Below, piece after piece: positions 30,878 to 41,585 of a stretch of 64,000 nucleotides of DNA. The position numbers and the translations under genes are program-made. Within the stretch, counting starts at the first letter, position 1; every line of letters starts with the position of its first letter. The notes under the pieces were generated by a model. The model searched no databases, was not told the DNA's origin, and saw nothing but the letters and a program-made list of their open reading frames with translations. Source of the DNA: Humibacillus xanthopallidus (lineage in GTDB: Bacteria; Actinomycetota; Actinomycetes; Actinomycetales; Dermatophilaceae); contig NZ_VFPM01000003.1 of the NCBI RefSeq assembly GCF_006716675.1, forward strand, positions 1 through 64,000, written 5' to 3'.

Positions 30878-32887
30878 GTGCCACGTTCGGGATCGCTGCT
30901 CAAGCGACTTCTCCTCGGTCGCGCGATGCGCAGCGACAAGCTGGGCGAGACGCTGTTGCCCAAGCGGCTCGCGCTGCCGATCTTTGCCAGCGACGCCCTC
31001 TCGTCCGTGGCCTACGCGCCCGACGAGATCCTGCTCATGCTGGGTCTGGCCGGTGGTGCCTTCGTGGCGTCGCACAGCTGGCAGGTCACCATCGCGGTCG
31101 TCCTCGTCATGGTCGTCGTCGTCGCGTCCTACCGCCAGAACGTCCACGCCTATCCGTCCGGCGGTGGCGACTACGAGGTGGCGACGGTGAACCTCGGCCC
31201 CCGCGCCGGCCTCACCGTCGCGAGCGCCCTGCTCGTCGACTACGTGCTGACCGTGGCGGTGTCGATCTCGTCAGGTGTGCAGAACGCCGCTACCGTGCTC
31301 GGCTTCGTGCGCGGCCACGAGGTCATCGTCGCGGTCGCGCTCATCGCGTTCCTCACCGCGATGAACCTCCGTGGCGTGCGCGAGTCGGGCAAGGCCTTCG
31401 CCGTCCCGGTCTACGCGTTCATGCTCGCCATCATCGGCATGGGGATCTACGGCTTCATCCAGCACTTCACCGGCACCCTGGCGCCGGCCGAAAGCGCCAG
31501 CCTCACCCTCCTGCCGGAGGAGGGCCAGGGCCTGACGGGGCTCGCCGCCGCGTTCCTGCTGCTCCGGGCCTTCTCGTCCGGCTGCGCGGCCCTCACCGGC
31601 GTCGAGGCGATCAGCAACGGCGTGCCGGCCTTCAAGAAGCCGAAGAGCACGAACGCCGCGACGACCCTGCTGCTCATGGGGACGCTCTCGGTCGTCATGC
31701 TGGGGTCGATCATCGCGCTCAGTCAGTGGACCGGCGTCAAGATCGCCGACGACCCGGGCGCCCAGCTGCTGCGTGACGGCCAGCCCGTCGGTGACTCCTA
31801 CGTGCAGCACACAGCCATCGGACAGCTCGCCGAGTCGGTGTTCGCGAACTTCCACTTCGGCGTCATCTTCGTCTCGATCGTCACCGGGCTGATCCTCGTG
31901 CTCGCCGCCAACACCGCCTTCAACGGCTTCCCGGTCCTCGGCTCGATCCTTGCGAGGGACGGCTACCTCCCGCGCCAGATGCACACCCGCGGTGACCGGC
32001 TCGCCTTCAGCAATGGCATCCTCATCCTCTCCGGGGCGGCCATCCTGCTGGTGATCGTCTTCAAGGCCGAGGTCACGGCGCTGATCCAGCTCTACATCGT
32101 CGGCGTGTTCGTCTCCTTCACCACCTCGCAGGTCGGCATGGTGCGGCACTGGACGCGCCACCTGCGGCTCGAGCGCAACGCCAAGGAGCGCGCTCGGATG
32201 CAGCGCTCGCGGGTCATCAACGCGGTCGGCGCCGCGATGTCGGCGACGGTGCTCGTCGTCGTCCTGCTGACGAAGTTCCAGGCCGGCGCCAAGTACGCCA
32301 TCCTCGCGATGATCGTGCTCTTCCTGCTCATGCTCGGCATCAAGAAGCACTACTCCCGCGTGCGTGACGAGCTCGCGATCGACTGGGAGGTCGACCGTCC
32401 GACGTTGCCGAGCCACGTCCACGCCATCGTCTGCATCTCCAAGGTGCACAAGCCGACGATGCGGGCCCTGGCGTACGCCCGCGCCACCCGCCCGTCCTAC
32501 CTCGAGGCCGTCACGGTCGACGTCGACCCCGAGGAGACCCAGGCGCTGCTCGACGAGTGGGACCGCCGCGACATCCCCGTGCCCCTCAAGGTCCTCGCGT
32601 CGCCCTATCGCCAGATCACGAAGCCGGTGCTCGACTACGTGCGCTCGATCCGCAGCGGCAACCCGCGCGACCTTGTCACCGTCTACCTGCCGGAATACGT
32701 CCTCGGCAGGTGGTGGGAGCAGATCCTGCACAACCAGAGCGCCCTGCGGCTCAAGGCACGCCTGCTCTTCACCCCCGGAGTCATGGTCGTCAGCGTGCCG
32801 TGGCAGCTCCAGTCGTCCGAGGGCGCCGAGCGGGAATGGATCGACGAGCCGCCGATCCCGGGCTCCGTGCGCGGGGGAGCCCTGTGA
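30878..32887 (+). CDS. KimA-like APC-superfamily potassium transporter
   Basis: 669-residue APC-superfamily transporter with about 12 membrane helices and a 200-residue cytosolic C-terminal domain. Signature segments match Bacillus KimA (YdaO): FASDALSSVAYAPDEIL, SYRQNVHAYPSGGGDYEVA, LLVDYVLTVAVSISSG, LRAFSSGCAALTGVEAISNG followed by VPAFKKPKSTNAA, VLAANTAFNGFPVL and, in the C-terminal domain, LHNQSALRLKARLLF. KimA is a high-affinity proton-coupled potassium importer inhibited by c-di-AMP. The start is GTG 30878 (or 30869); TACAGT at 30865-30870 could be the -10, so the leader is very short and no riboswitch fits. The divergent RCK genes support a potassium role. Confidence 0.85.
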   Translation: MPRSGSLLKRLLLGRAMRSDKLGETLLPKRLALPIFASDALSSVAYAPDEILLMLGLAGGAFVASHSWQVTIAVVLVMVVVVASYRQNVHAYPSGGGDYEVATVNLGPRAGLTVASALLVDYVLTVAVSISSGVQNAATVLGFVRGHEVIVAVALIAFLTAMNLRGVRESGKAFAVPVYAFMLAIIGMGIYGFIQHFTGTLAPAESASLTLLPEEGQGLTGLAAAFLLLRAFSSGCAALTGVEAISNGVPAFKKPKSTNAATTLLLMGTLSVVMLGSIIALSQWTGVKIADDPGAQLLRDGQPVGDSYVQHTAIGQLAESVFANFHFGVIFVSIVTGLILVLAANTAFNGFPVLGSILARDGYLPRQMHTRGDRLAFSNGILILSGAAILLVIVFKAEVTALIQLYIVGVFVSFTTSQVGMVRHWTRHLRLERNAKERARMQRSRVINAVGAAMSATVLVVVLLTKFQAGAKYAILAMIVLFLLMLGIKKHYSRVRDELAIDWEVDRPTLPSHVHAIVCISKVHKPTMRALAYARATRPSYLEAVTVDVDPEETQALLDEWDRRDIPVPLKVLASPYRQITKPVLDYVRSIRSGNPRDLVTVYLPEYVLGRWWEQILHNQSALRLKARLLFTPGVMVVSVPWQLQSSEGAEREWIDEPPIPGSVRGGAL

Positions 32888-34158
32888 GCGAGCGCCGCAC
32901 GCGGGAGCGCGCCGAGGGTGGCGAGTCGCTCGTCGGCCGCGAGTGGACGGTCGACGTCGGCCCGGTCGCGCACGGGGGCCACTGCGTCGCGAGGCACGAG
33001 GGACAGGTCGTCTTCGTGCGCCACACCCTCCCGGGCGAACGCGTCGTCGCGCGCATCACCGAGGGGCGCGTGGGCGACTCCTTCGTGCGCGCCGACGCGG
33101 TGACCGTGCTCGAGCCCGCTCCCGGGCGCGTCGCGCCCCCCTGCCCGTATGCCGCCCCCGGCCTCTGCGGGGGCTGCGACTTCCAGCACGCGTCCCTCGA
33201 CACCCAACGGGCGCTCAAGGCTGCCGTCGTGCGCGAGCAGTTCGCGCGTCTCGCCCAGCTCGACGTGGACGTCTCGGTGCGGCCGGTGCCTGGCGACGAG
33301 CAAGGGCTGCGCTGGCGCACGCGGGTCGAGTTCGCGGTCGACGACCTGGGACGGCCGGGGCTGCGCGCGCACCGGTCGCGCACCGTGGTGCCGGTCGACG
33401 ACTGCCTCATCGCCACCCGTGGGGTCATCGACTCGGGGGTGCTCGACACCGACTGGCCCGACGTCGAGTCGGTCGACGTCATCGACGCAGCCCACCCCGA
33501 CGAGCCGGTGCTCGTGCCACTGCCGGTCGCCTCGGGCTCCGACGCGGCCGGTGGCCTCGTGGGCGAGCTCGTGCGAGACGGCGACTGGGAGGGTGAGTAC
33601 GTCGTCTCGGCGCGCGGCTTCTGGCAGGTGCACCCCGGCGCCGCGTCGACCTTCCTCGGGCGCGTGGTCGCACTGCTCGGAGCCGAGCCCGGTGACCTCG
33701 TCGCCGACCTCTATGCCGGATCGGGCCTGTTCACCATGCGCCTCGCCGAGCTCGTCGCCCCCGGAGGGTCCGTGCTGGGAGTCGAGGGCGACGCACGGGC
33801 CGTCGAGAACGGCATACGCAACACGGAGCACCTCGAGGGTGTCGAGTGGCGGGCGAACCGCGTCGACCGCGAGCTGCGCTCGCTCGTGGCGCAGGGGGTG
33901 CGCGCCGACCTCGTCGTCCTCGACCCGCCGCGCACCGGGGCCGGCAAGGACGTCATGCGGCTGGTGGCCGAGCTGCAGCCTCGACGCGTCGTCTACGTGG
34001 CGTGCGACCCGGCGGCGCTGGCCCGCGACGTGCGGGCGGCGGGGGAGCGGGGCTACGCCATGGCCTCGCTCGAGGCCTGGGACGCCTTCCCGATGACCCA
34101 CCACGTGGAGTGCATCGCGGTGCTCGAGCCGGCGTCCTCCGTCGATGAGCAGCGGTGA
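32884..34158 (+). CDS. TRAM-domain RNA (uracil-5)-methyltransferase, TrmA/RumA family
   Basis: 424-residue SAM-dependent methyltransferase. An N-terminal TRAM RNA-binding domain (VGREWTVDVGPVAHGGHCVARHEGQVVFVRHTLPGERV) precedes a cysteine-containing insert, CPYAAPGLCGGCDFQH, which looks like the iron-sulfur motif of RumA-type enzymes although only three cysteines are obvious. The catalytic domain has ADLYAGSGLFTMRLAEL (SAM), VVLDPPRTGAGKDV and the catalytic-loop VYVACDPAALARDV, where the cysteine is the expected nucleophile. It should methylate uracil in tRNA or 23S rRNA. It overlaps the KimA-like gene by four bases. Confidence 0.88.
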   Translation: MSERRTRERAEGGESLVGREWTVDVGPVAHGGHCVARHEGQVVFVRHTLPGERVVARITEGRVGDSFVRADAVTVLEPAPGRVAPPCPYAAPGLCGGCDFQHASLDTQRALKAAVVREQFARLAQLDVDVSVRPVPGDEQGLRWRTRVEFAVDDLGRPGLRAHRSRTVVPVDDCLIATRGVIDSGVLDTDWPDVESVDVIDAAHPDEPVLVPLPVASGSDAAGGLVGELVRDGDWEGEYVVSARGFWQVHPGAASTFLGRVVALLGAEPGDLVADLYAGSGLFTMRLAELVAPGGSVLGVEGDARAVENGIRNTEHLEGVEWRANRVDRELRSLVAQGVRADLVVLDPPRTGAGKDVMRLVAELQPRRVVYVACDPAALARDVRAAGERGYAMASLEAWDAFPMTHHVECIAVLEPASSVDEQR

Positions 34159-35360
34159 CCCGCAGGCTGCCGACTGCCCTGCTCTGGATCGTTGCGTCCT
34201 GTGTGGTCGCGGGAGCGTCGTGGACGCGCCTGCAGGCGTCCCTCGCCGGTGACAACGCAGGGCATGACTTCCAGACGTACTACTCCGCGGCGGCCAGGGC
34301 GCTGACCGACCTCGGAACGCCGTATGCGGTGGACGGCTACGTCTACTCGCCGCTCGTCGCGCTCGTCGTCGCCGCACTCCTGCACACGGGCGGCCCACTG
34401 CTGTGGTGGAACCTCATCGCCGTGACGTGCGGGGTGATCGCGCTCATCGCGACCTGGCGCACCTTCACGGTCGAGCTCCGCAGCTGGCGCGCGCCTGCAT
34501 TCGTGATCGTGGGTGCCGGGCTCCTCTTCTGGACCTGGCCCGTGACCCTGGAGCTGTTCTACGGACAGAGCGACCTGCTGGTGCTCGCGTTGTTCTCGGC
34601 GGCCGTTCTCGCGGCGCGTCGGGGTCGTGCCTGGGTCTTCGGTGCGCTCATCGGTCTCGCCGGGCTCGTGAAGACCTGGCCCCTCATCGCCGTCATCTGG
34701 GTCTTTCGACGCGGTGGGACCAGCCGGCCCTCGGCCGTCGTGGCCATGTGCGCCGTTCTCCTGGGGGGCGCGCTCGCCTTCGCTGCGTTCCTCGGTCCGT
34801 CGTTCGTGCCGGACTGGTACCTCGCGACGCGGCGGAACTCCGTGCAGCCCTACCTGTCGTACTCCGCGTTCGGGGTCGGTCGCGATCTCTTCGCCGAGGG
34901 CACCCAGTTCGAGCCCTTGGTGGTCTCACCGTGGTTGCGGTGGGCGGCCACGGCGGTCTTGAGCCTCTGGGCAATCGCCATCGGGCTCGTCGCTCTCCGC
35001 CGGCCCCATGACGAGCGGCTGGCGTTCTGGCATCTCGTCGGCTGTGGGCTGCTGCTCCTGCCCGTGAGCCACTGGTTCTACCTCATCCTCCTCGTGCCGA
35101 TCGCCTGGATACACGTGGTTCGGCTGGTGAGTGGCCGCGTGACCGCAGGCATGCTCGGTGCGGGACTCGTGGTGGCAGCGTGGTGGCTGATCGCCTTCCG
35201 GACGCTCGACCAGGGGCGGACCGGATACGTCACGGTGGTGGGCGCGACGTTCGTCATGGTGACGGTCTCCGTGCTCCGCGACGCGTGGCTGTGGCGCCCG
35301 CGTGGGGCCGTTCAGGATGCGCCTGAGAGGACGAAGGTCAGCCAACTCGCCGTGGACTGA
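34155..35360 (+). CDS. GT87/DUF2029-type polyprenyl-phosphate-mannose-dependent mannosyltransferase-like membrane protein
   Basis: 401-residue polytopic protein with about ten hydrophobic helices. Motifs fit the alpha-(1->2)-mannosyltransferases of actinobacterial lipoglycans: DFQTYYSAAARALTDLG (with the catalytic-type aspartate of the first loop), YVYSPLVALVVA, LFYGQSDLLVLALF and LAGLVKTWPLIAVIW. These enzymes use polyprenyl-phospho-mannose on the outer face of the membrane. The precise acceptor is unknown. The GTG overlaps the TRAM gene stop (GTGA), indicating an operon of three coupled genes starting at 30878. Codon usage is slightly less biased to G/C than its neighbours. Confidence 0.78.
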   Translation: MTRRLPTALLWIVASCVVAGASWTRLQASLAGDNAGHDFQTYYSAAARALTDLGTPYAVDGYVYSPLVALVVAALLHTGGPLLWWNLIAVTCGVIALIATWRTFTVELRSWRAPAFVIVGAGLLFWTWPVTLELFYGQSDLLVLALFSAAVLAARRGRAWVFGALIGLAGLVKTWPLIAVIWVFRRGGTSRPSAVVAMCAVLLGGALAFAAFLGPSFVPDWYLATRRNSVQPYLSYSAFGVGRDLFAEGTQFEPLVVSPWLRWAATAVLSLWAIAIGLVALRRPHDERLAFWHLVGCGLLLLPVSHWFYLILLVPIAWIHVVRLVSGRVTAGMLGAGLVVAAWWLIAFRTLDQGRTGYVTVVGATFVMVTVSVLRDAWLWRPRGAVQDAPERTKVSQLAVD

Positions 35361-35435
35361 CGGCGTGGGTGGTACGCGCGCGTGGGGTGTGGATGACGCC
35401 CGAGGACTGTCGGTGGTTCGTACTAGTGTTCGATC

Positions 35436-37163
35436 ATGGACAGCGCGACGACCGCCCCAGAGACCTCACGGGTCTCGGCAGGCGCTGCGCTCGAGGCCGT
35501 GACGCTGGTGCCCGCGGCCGTGTTCGACGCGCTCCCCGCGACGGCGCAGGCGGCAGTGGTGGCGCGCATCGTGCCGGAGCGACTGCGCAGCCTCGACCAC
35601 GCCGGGGCCGAGGCCGTCCTCGCCGTCACCCAGCGGGCAACCAACGTGCTGGCCGCCATGCAGGACCTCGCACTGGCGGCAGGAGTCCGGAGCGAGGAGC
35701 TGGACCTCTCGGACCTCGACGGGGGCTGGTCAGACGGCAGCGAGCACCGGCCGAGCTCCGTGAAGATCGTCGCGTCGAGCGTGGCCCCGCTCCTGCGGCT
35801 GACCCCGCGGTCGGCGGAGTCGCGGGTGGCCGACGCCCTGTGTCTCGTCGACGAGCTGCCCCGCACGCGCGGCATGACGCTGGAGGGCCTGCTCGACAGT
35901 CGGCAGAGCCGGGTCATCGTCGACGTCGCCCAGCTCGTCCAGGTGGGCGCCCGCCCCCTGTTCGACGCCGCCATCACGAGTGTCCCGGGTCTGGCCGAGC
36001 TGACACCTGCTCGGCTGCGGCGGCTCTGCGAGCGCACCGCGGCCCTCATCGACGAAGGCTCCATGGAGCAGCGAGCCGAGCGGGCGGTGGCCGACCGTTT
36101 CGTCCGGGTGACCCCTGGGGCTGATCCCGGCATGGCGTGGTGGACCGCGTCGCTCCCGTCCTACGTGTCGATGCAGGCTTGGGCCGCGATCGACGAGCTT
36201 GCCCACGAGTACGTCCGCGCCGACCCAGGCCGCACCATCGACCAGGCCCGGGCCGATGCGTTCGCCGACCTCCTCCTCGGGTCCGCGCACGTGACGACGA
36301 CCGTCGAGCTCGTGGTGCCGACCTCCACCGACACCGACGGGGCCGGACTCCACGCGGTCGTCGGCGGAGCGACACCGCTGGGCGGCAGCGACCCGGCCGG
36401 CGCGACCCGTGCAGACCCGTCACCGGCAGACCCGAAGCCTGCCGCGTCTCCGTTGGCTCCGATCACTGACCCAGCGACCGCTGAGTCGCATCCGGCGGGT
36501 GGCGACCCCGACGGGCTGGAGCACGTCGTCGGCCCGGCTCTGGCCCCGTGGCACGCGATCGGCTCAGAACTGGCGCCACGGGGGAGCCCTGCCCTCGGAG
36601 GGCTCCCGGACGAGTCAGCCGTCCACCTGCTCGTCCTCCAGCAGCAGGAGGTGGCGCGTCGCGAGTGGGAGCGATTGCCGGCTGGGATGCTCGAGCGCTA
36701 CCGGCTGCGGCTCGGCCCGTGGCGGCCACCCACCGTGGGCGTTCGCGACCCACGGGCGGGGTGGATCCTCTCCTCGACGCTCGTCGACATCCTCAGCGAC
36801 CCGGACATCCGCCTGAGGGTGACGCGAGCGGACGCCCTCACGGGCGTGACCGTGGCACGGGACCCGTCCGTCTACCGGCCTCATGCCGCGCTCGCACGCC
36901 GGGTCCGAGACCGCGACCGCACGTGTCGCTTTCCCGGGTGCTCCGTTGCGGCGCAGCGGTGCGACCTCGACCACGTCGTGCGCTTTCCCGACGGCCCGAC
37001 CTCGAAGGACAACCTGCTGTGCCTCTGCCGCACCCACCACGGTTTCAAGCACCACGCCGGCTGGCTCCTCGTGCTCGACGCAGACGGCGTCTGCACCTGG
37101 ACCTCGCCCACCGGCCGCAGCTACGTGACGCGCCCCGCGGACGTCAGGGTCAGTGCCGCTTGA
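35436..37163 (+). CDS. DUF222 / HNH endonuclease domain protein (13E12-repeat type)
   Basis: 575-residue protein of the large actinobacterial DUF222-HNH family. An N-terminal helical DUF222 region (RLTPRSAESRVADALCLVDELPRTRGMTLEGLLDSRQSRVIVDVAQLV) is followed by a proline/alanine-rich spacer (residues about 300-385), then a C-terminal HNH domain: RDRTCRFPGCSVAAQRCDLDHVVRFPDGPTSKDNLLCLCRTHHGFKHHAGW, with the CxxxxC, DLDH and CRTHH elements intact. The substrate is unknown; members are multicopy and scattered in Micrococcales and mycobacterial genomes, often as 13E12-like repeats. The ATG at 35436 is preceded by TACTAGTGT, a possible -10 region. Confidence 0.85.
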   Translation: MDSATTAPETSRVSAGAALEAVTLVPAAVFDALPATAQAAVVARIVPERLRSLDHAGAEAVLAVTQRATNVLAAMQDLALAAGVRSEELDLSDLDGGWSDGSEHRPSSVKIVASSVAPLLRLTPRSAESRVADALCLVDELPRTRGMTLEGLLDSRQSRVIVDVAQLVQVGARPLFDAAITSVPGLAELTPARLRRLCERTAALIDEGSMEQRAERAVADRFVRVTPGADPGMAWWTASLPSYVSMQAWAAIDELAHEYVRADPGRTIDQARADAFADLLLGSAHVTTTVELVVPTSTDTDGAGLHAVVGGATPLGGSDPAGATRADPSPADPKPAASPLAPITDPATAESHPAGGDPDGLEHVVGPALAPWHAIGSELAPRGSPALGGLPDESAVHLLVLQQQEVARREWERLPAGMLERYRLRLGPWRPPTVGVRDPRAGWILSSTLVDILSDPDIRLRVTRADALTGVTVARDPSVYRPHAALARRVRDRDRTCRFPGCSVAAQRCDLDHVVRFPDGPTSKDNLLCLCRTHHGFKHHAGWLLVLDADGVCTWTSPTGRSYVTRPADVRVSAA

Positions 37164-37225
37164 CGTGCCGAGGCGGCGTGACCTCCGCTTCTCGCGGGGC
37201 CGAAGGCCCAAAAATCGCCCGTGGT

Positions 37226-37249
37226 CCCGGGCAGACAGGCGAGCCCGGG
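37226..37249. terminator. Hairpin downstream of the DUF222/HNH gene
   Basis: CCCGGGC (37226-37232) pairs with GCCCGGG (37243-37249) around a 10-base loop. A second small GGGCC-GAA-GGCCC hairpin lies just before it near 37198, followed by AAAAA. Together they probably end the HNH transcript before the aconitase promoter. Confidence 0.5.
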
Positions 37250-37277
37250 CGGTGAAGGATGGGCGCAAGACGGTGGC

Positions 37278-37307
37278 CTGACAACCACTGGGTCGTGTGG
37301 TTAGATA
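37278..37307 (+). promoter_or_regulatory. Probable sigma70-type promoter of the aconitase gene
   Basis: CTGACA (37278-37283) and TAGATA (37302-37307) are separated by 18 bp and resemble -35 and -10 hexamers. The -10 overlaps the left edge of the 26-bp palindrome, as expected for a repressor-controlled promoter. The transcript start would fall inside the palindrome, about 60 bp before the start codon. Confidence 0.55.
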
Positions 37308-37329
37308 TATCTTGACGTCAAGATATATC
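37304..37329. promoter_or_regulatory. 26-bp perfect palindrome, operator candidate for aconitase
   Basis: The half-site GATATATCTTGAC (37304-37316) is mirrored exactly by its complement at 37317-37329 with no spacer. It is very A/T-rich against the local background of about 70% G+C, overlaps the putative -10 and start point of acnA, and is therefore very probably a repressor or redox-regulator binding site. The regulator is not encoded nearby. Confidence 0.8.
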
Positions 37330-37371
37330 GAGCACCGCGACATCCAACAGAGTTGCTGGAAGGAGCCCGCT

Positions 37372-40164
<2,793 letters not shown>

Positions 40165-40202
40165 CGCCGGAGCGAGTCGCAGCCGCAGGTACGGCGGCCA
40201 CA

Positions 40203-40244
40203 CCATGGGCCCGACCTCTTCGCGAGAAGCGGTTGGGCCCATGG
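40203..40244 (+). terminator. Strong stem-loop with a GCGA tetraloop after acnA
   Basis: CCATGGGCCC (40203-40212) pairs with GGGCCCATGG (40235-40244); inside, after one wobble and one mismatch, further pairing (CTTC with GAAG region) closes on a GCGA tetraloop at 40222-40225, giving nearly 18 base pairs. It lies between acnA and the C39-like gene, with no T-tract. Terminator for acnA or an RNA structure in the next gene's leader. Confidence 0.75.
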
Positions 40245-40257
40245 CATGCTTCCTGCC

Positions 40258-41460
40258 GTGACCGAGCGACACGCGACCTTCGCCGTCTGGGAGGACGGGT
40301 TCGACTGGGCTCCGGGCGAGCCCGTCCCGTATGCCGACCCGCACGTCCCGGGGGCACCTGAGCTCACCTACGTGGCCCGGTCGTGGGAGTCGCCGGTCGT
40401 CGCCACCGACTTCGGGGCGAGCGAGCTCATCCCGTCGTGGAACGCCCGAACGCCGGCAGGCACGTGGCTCCGCCTCGAGGTGCGCGTCGCGTCCGAGGAG
40501 CGAGGCGAGCCGTGGACCCCGTGGCTCGTCCTCGCTCGATGGGCCGAGGGAGACCCGGAGGAGGGGTCGCCCATCACGCGCACGACCGTGCCGGGCCAGG
40601 TGCTCGACGTCGGGCGGGTCGCCACCGACTGCTACCGCGCGACCGCGCCGCACCGCTTCGACCGCTGGCAGATCCGCGTCACCGGGCTCCGGGCGCCCGA
40701 TGCAGCCGACGCCACCGACGCCACCGACGCCACCGACGACACCCACGACGGCGGCTGGCCCGAGGTGACCCTCGTCGCCGGCGCGGCCCTCGCGTTCGCC
40801 GTGCCCGATGACGAGCCCACGAGCGCACCGACCCTCGGCCGCGCCGTCGAAGTCGCGGTGCCCCCGCACTCGCAGCGCCTGCACGTCGGCACCTTCCCGC
40901 AGTGGGACAACGGGGGCCAGAGCTGGTGCTCGCCGACGTCGACGACGATGCTCCTCGAGCACTGGGGGGTGGCCCCGACCCCCGAGGAGTCCGCGTGGGT
41001 CGGTCACGACACCGACCCCGCCGTCGTCCACGGCGTCCGTCACGTCTACGACCCGGCCTACCGCGGCGCCGGCAACTGGACCTTCAACACGGCATATGCC
41101 GCGACGCGGGGCCTGCGCGCGTACGTGACGCGCCTGCGCGACCTCACGGAGGCCGAGCGGTTCGTCGCGGCCGGCATACCGCTCGTCGTGTCGGTGACCT
41201 TCCACCGCAACCAGCTCGACGGCGCGGGCTACGACACGAACGGTCACCTGCTGACCATCGTCGGCTTCACGGCCGAGGGCGACGTGGTCTCCAACGATCC
41301 CAACAGCCACATCGTCGCGAGCAACGAGCAGGTGCGCACGGTCTTCCGGCGAGACCAGTTCGAGCGGGTCTGGGTCGGCGACGACGGTGGGCTCGCCTAC
41401 GTCATGGCGCCGCCCGGGGTCAGCCTGCCGGAGCCTCCGGCGGAGGCCAACTGGGGCTGA
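40258..41460 (+). CDS. C39-like papain-fold peptidase family protein, cytosolic paralogue
   Basis: 400-residue protein of the peptidase C39-like (papain-fold) type. Residues about 1-160 form a beta-rich N-terminal domain (FAVWEDGFDWAP, YADPHVPG, RSWESPVVATDFGASELIPSWNARTP, PWLVLARW) and residues about 200-400 the peptidase-like domain, with catalytic Cys224 in QSWCSPTSTTMLL, His330 in NGHLLTIVGF and the aspartate in SNDPNSH. The two halves are joined by a DATDATDATDD linker coded by three 9-bp repeats (40711-40737). There is no signal peptide, unlike the paralogue at 41586. No ribosome binding site is obvious before GTG 40258, which sits 13 bp after the strong hairpin. Substrate unknown. Confidence 0.78.
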   Translation: MTERHATFAVWEDGFDWAPGEPVPYADPHVPGAPELTYVARSWESPVVATDFGASELIPSWNARTPAGTWLRLEVRVASEERGEPWTPWLVLARWAEGDPEEGSPITRTTVPGQVLDVGRVATDCYRATAPHRFDRWQIRVTGLRAPDAADATDATDATDDTHDGGWPEVTLVAGAALAFAVPDDEPTSAPTLGRAVEVAVPPHSQRLHVGTFPQWDNGGQSWCSPTSTTMLLEHWGVAPTPEESAWVGHDTDPAVVHGVRHVYDPAYRGAGNWTFNTAYAATRGLRAYVTRLRDLTEAERFVAAGIPLVVSVTFHRNQLDGAGYDTNGHLLTIVGFTAEGDVVSNDPNSHIVASNEQVRTVFRRDQFERVWVGDDGGLAYVMAPPGVSLPEPPAEANWG

Positions 41461-41585
41461 CCCCCTGTCGCGCAGGCGAACTCGCGCCATCCCACCGCGA
41501 CGACGCGAGAATTTACGACCGCTTGACCCCATCGCCGCGGCGACGGGAGTTGACTGGCCGCCCTGTCCCTCGCGAAAGGTGCGCC

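Noticed and set aside
30878..32887. Amino-acid permease
   Set aside because: The fold is APC, but the specific motifs, length and soluble C-terminal domain match KimA-type potassium importers, and the neighbours are potassium regulators.
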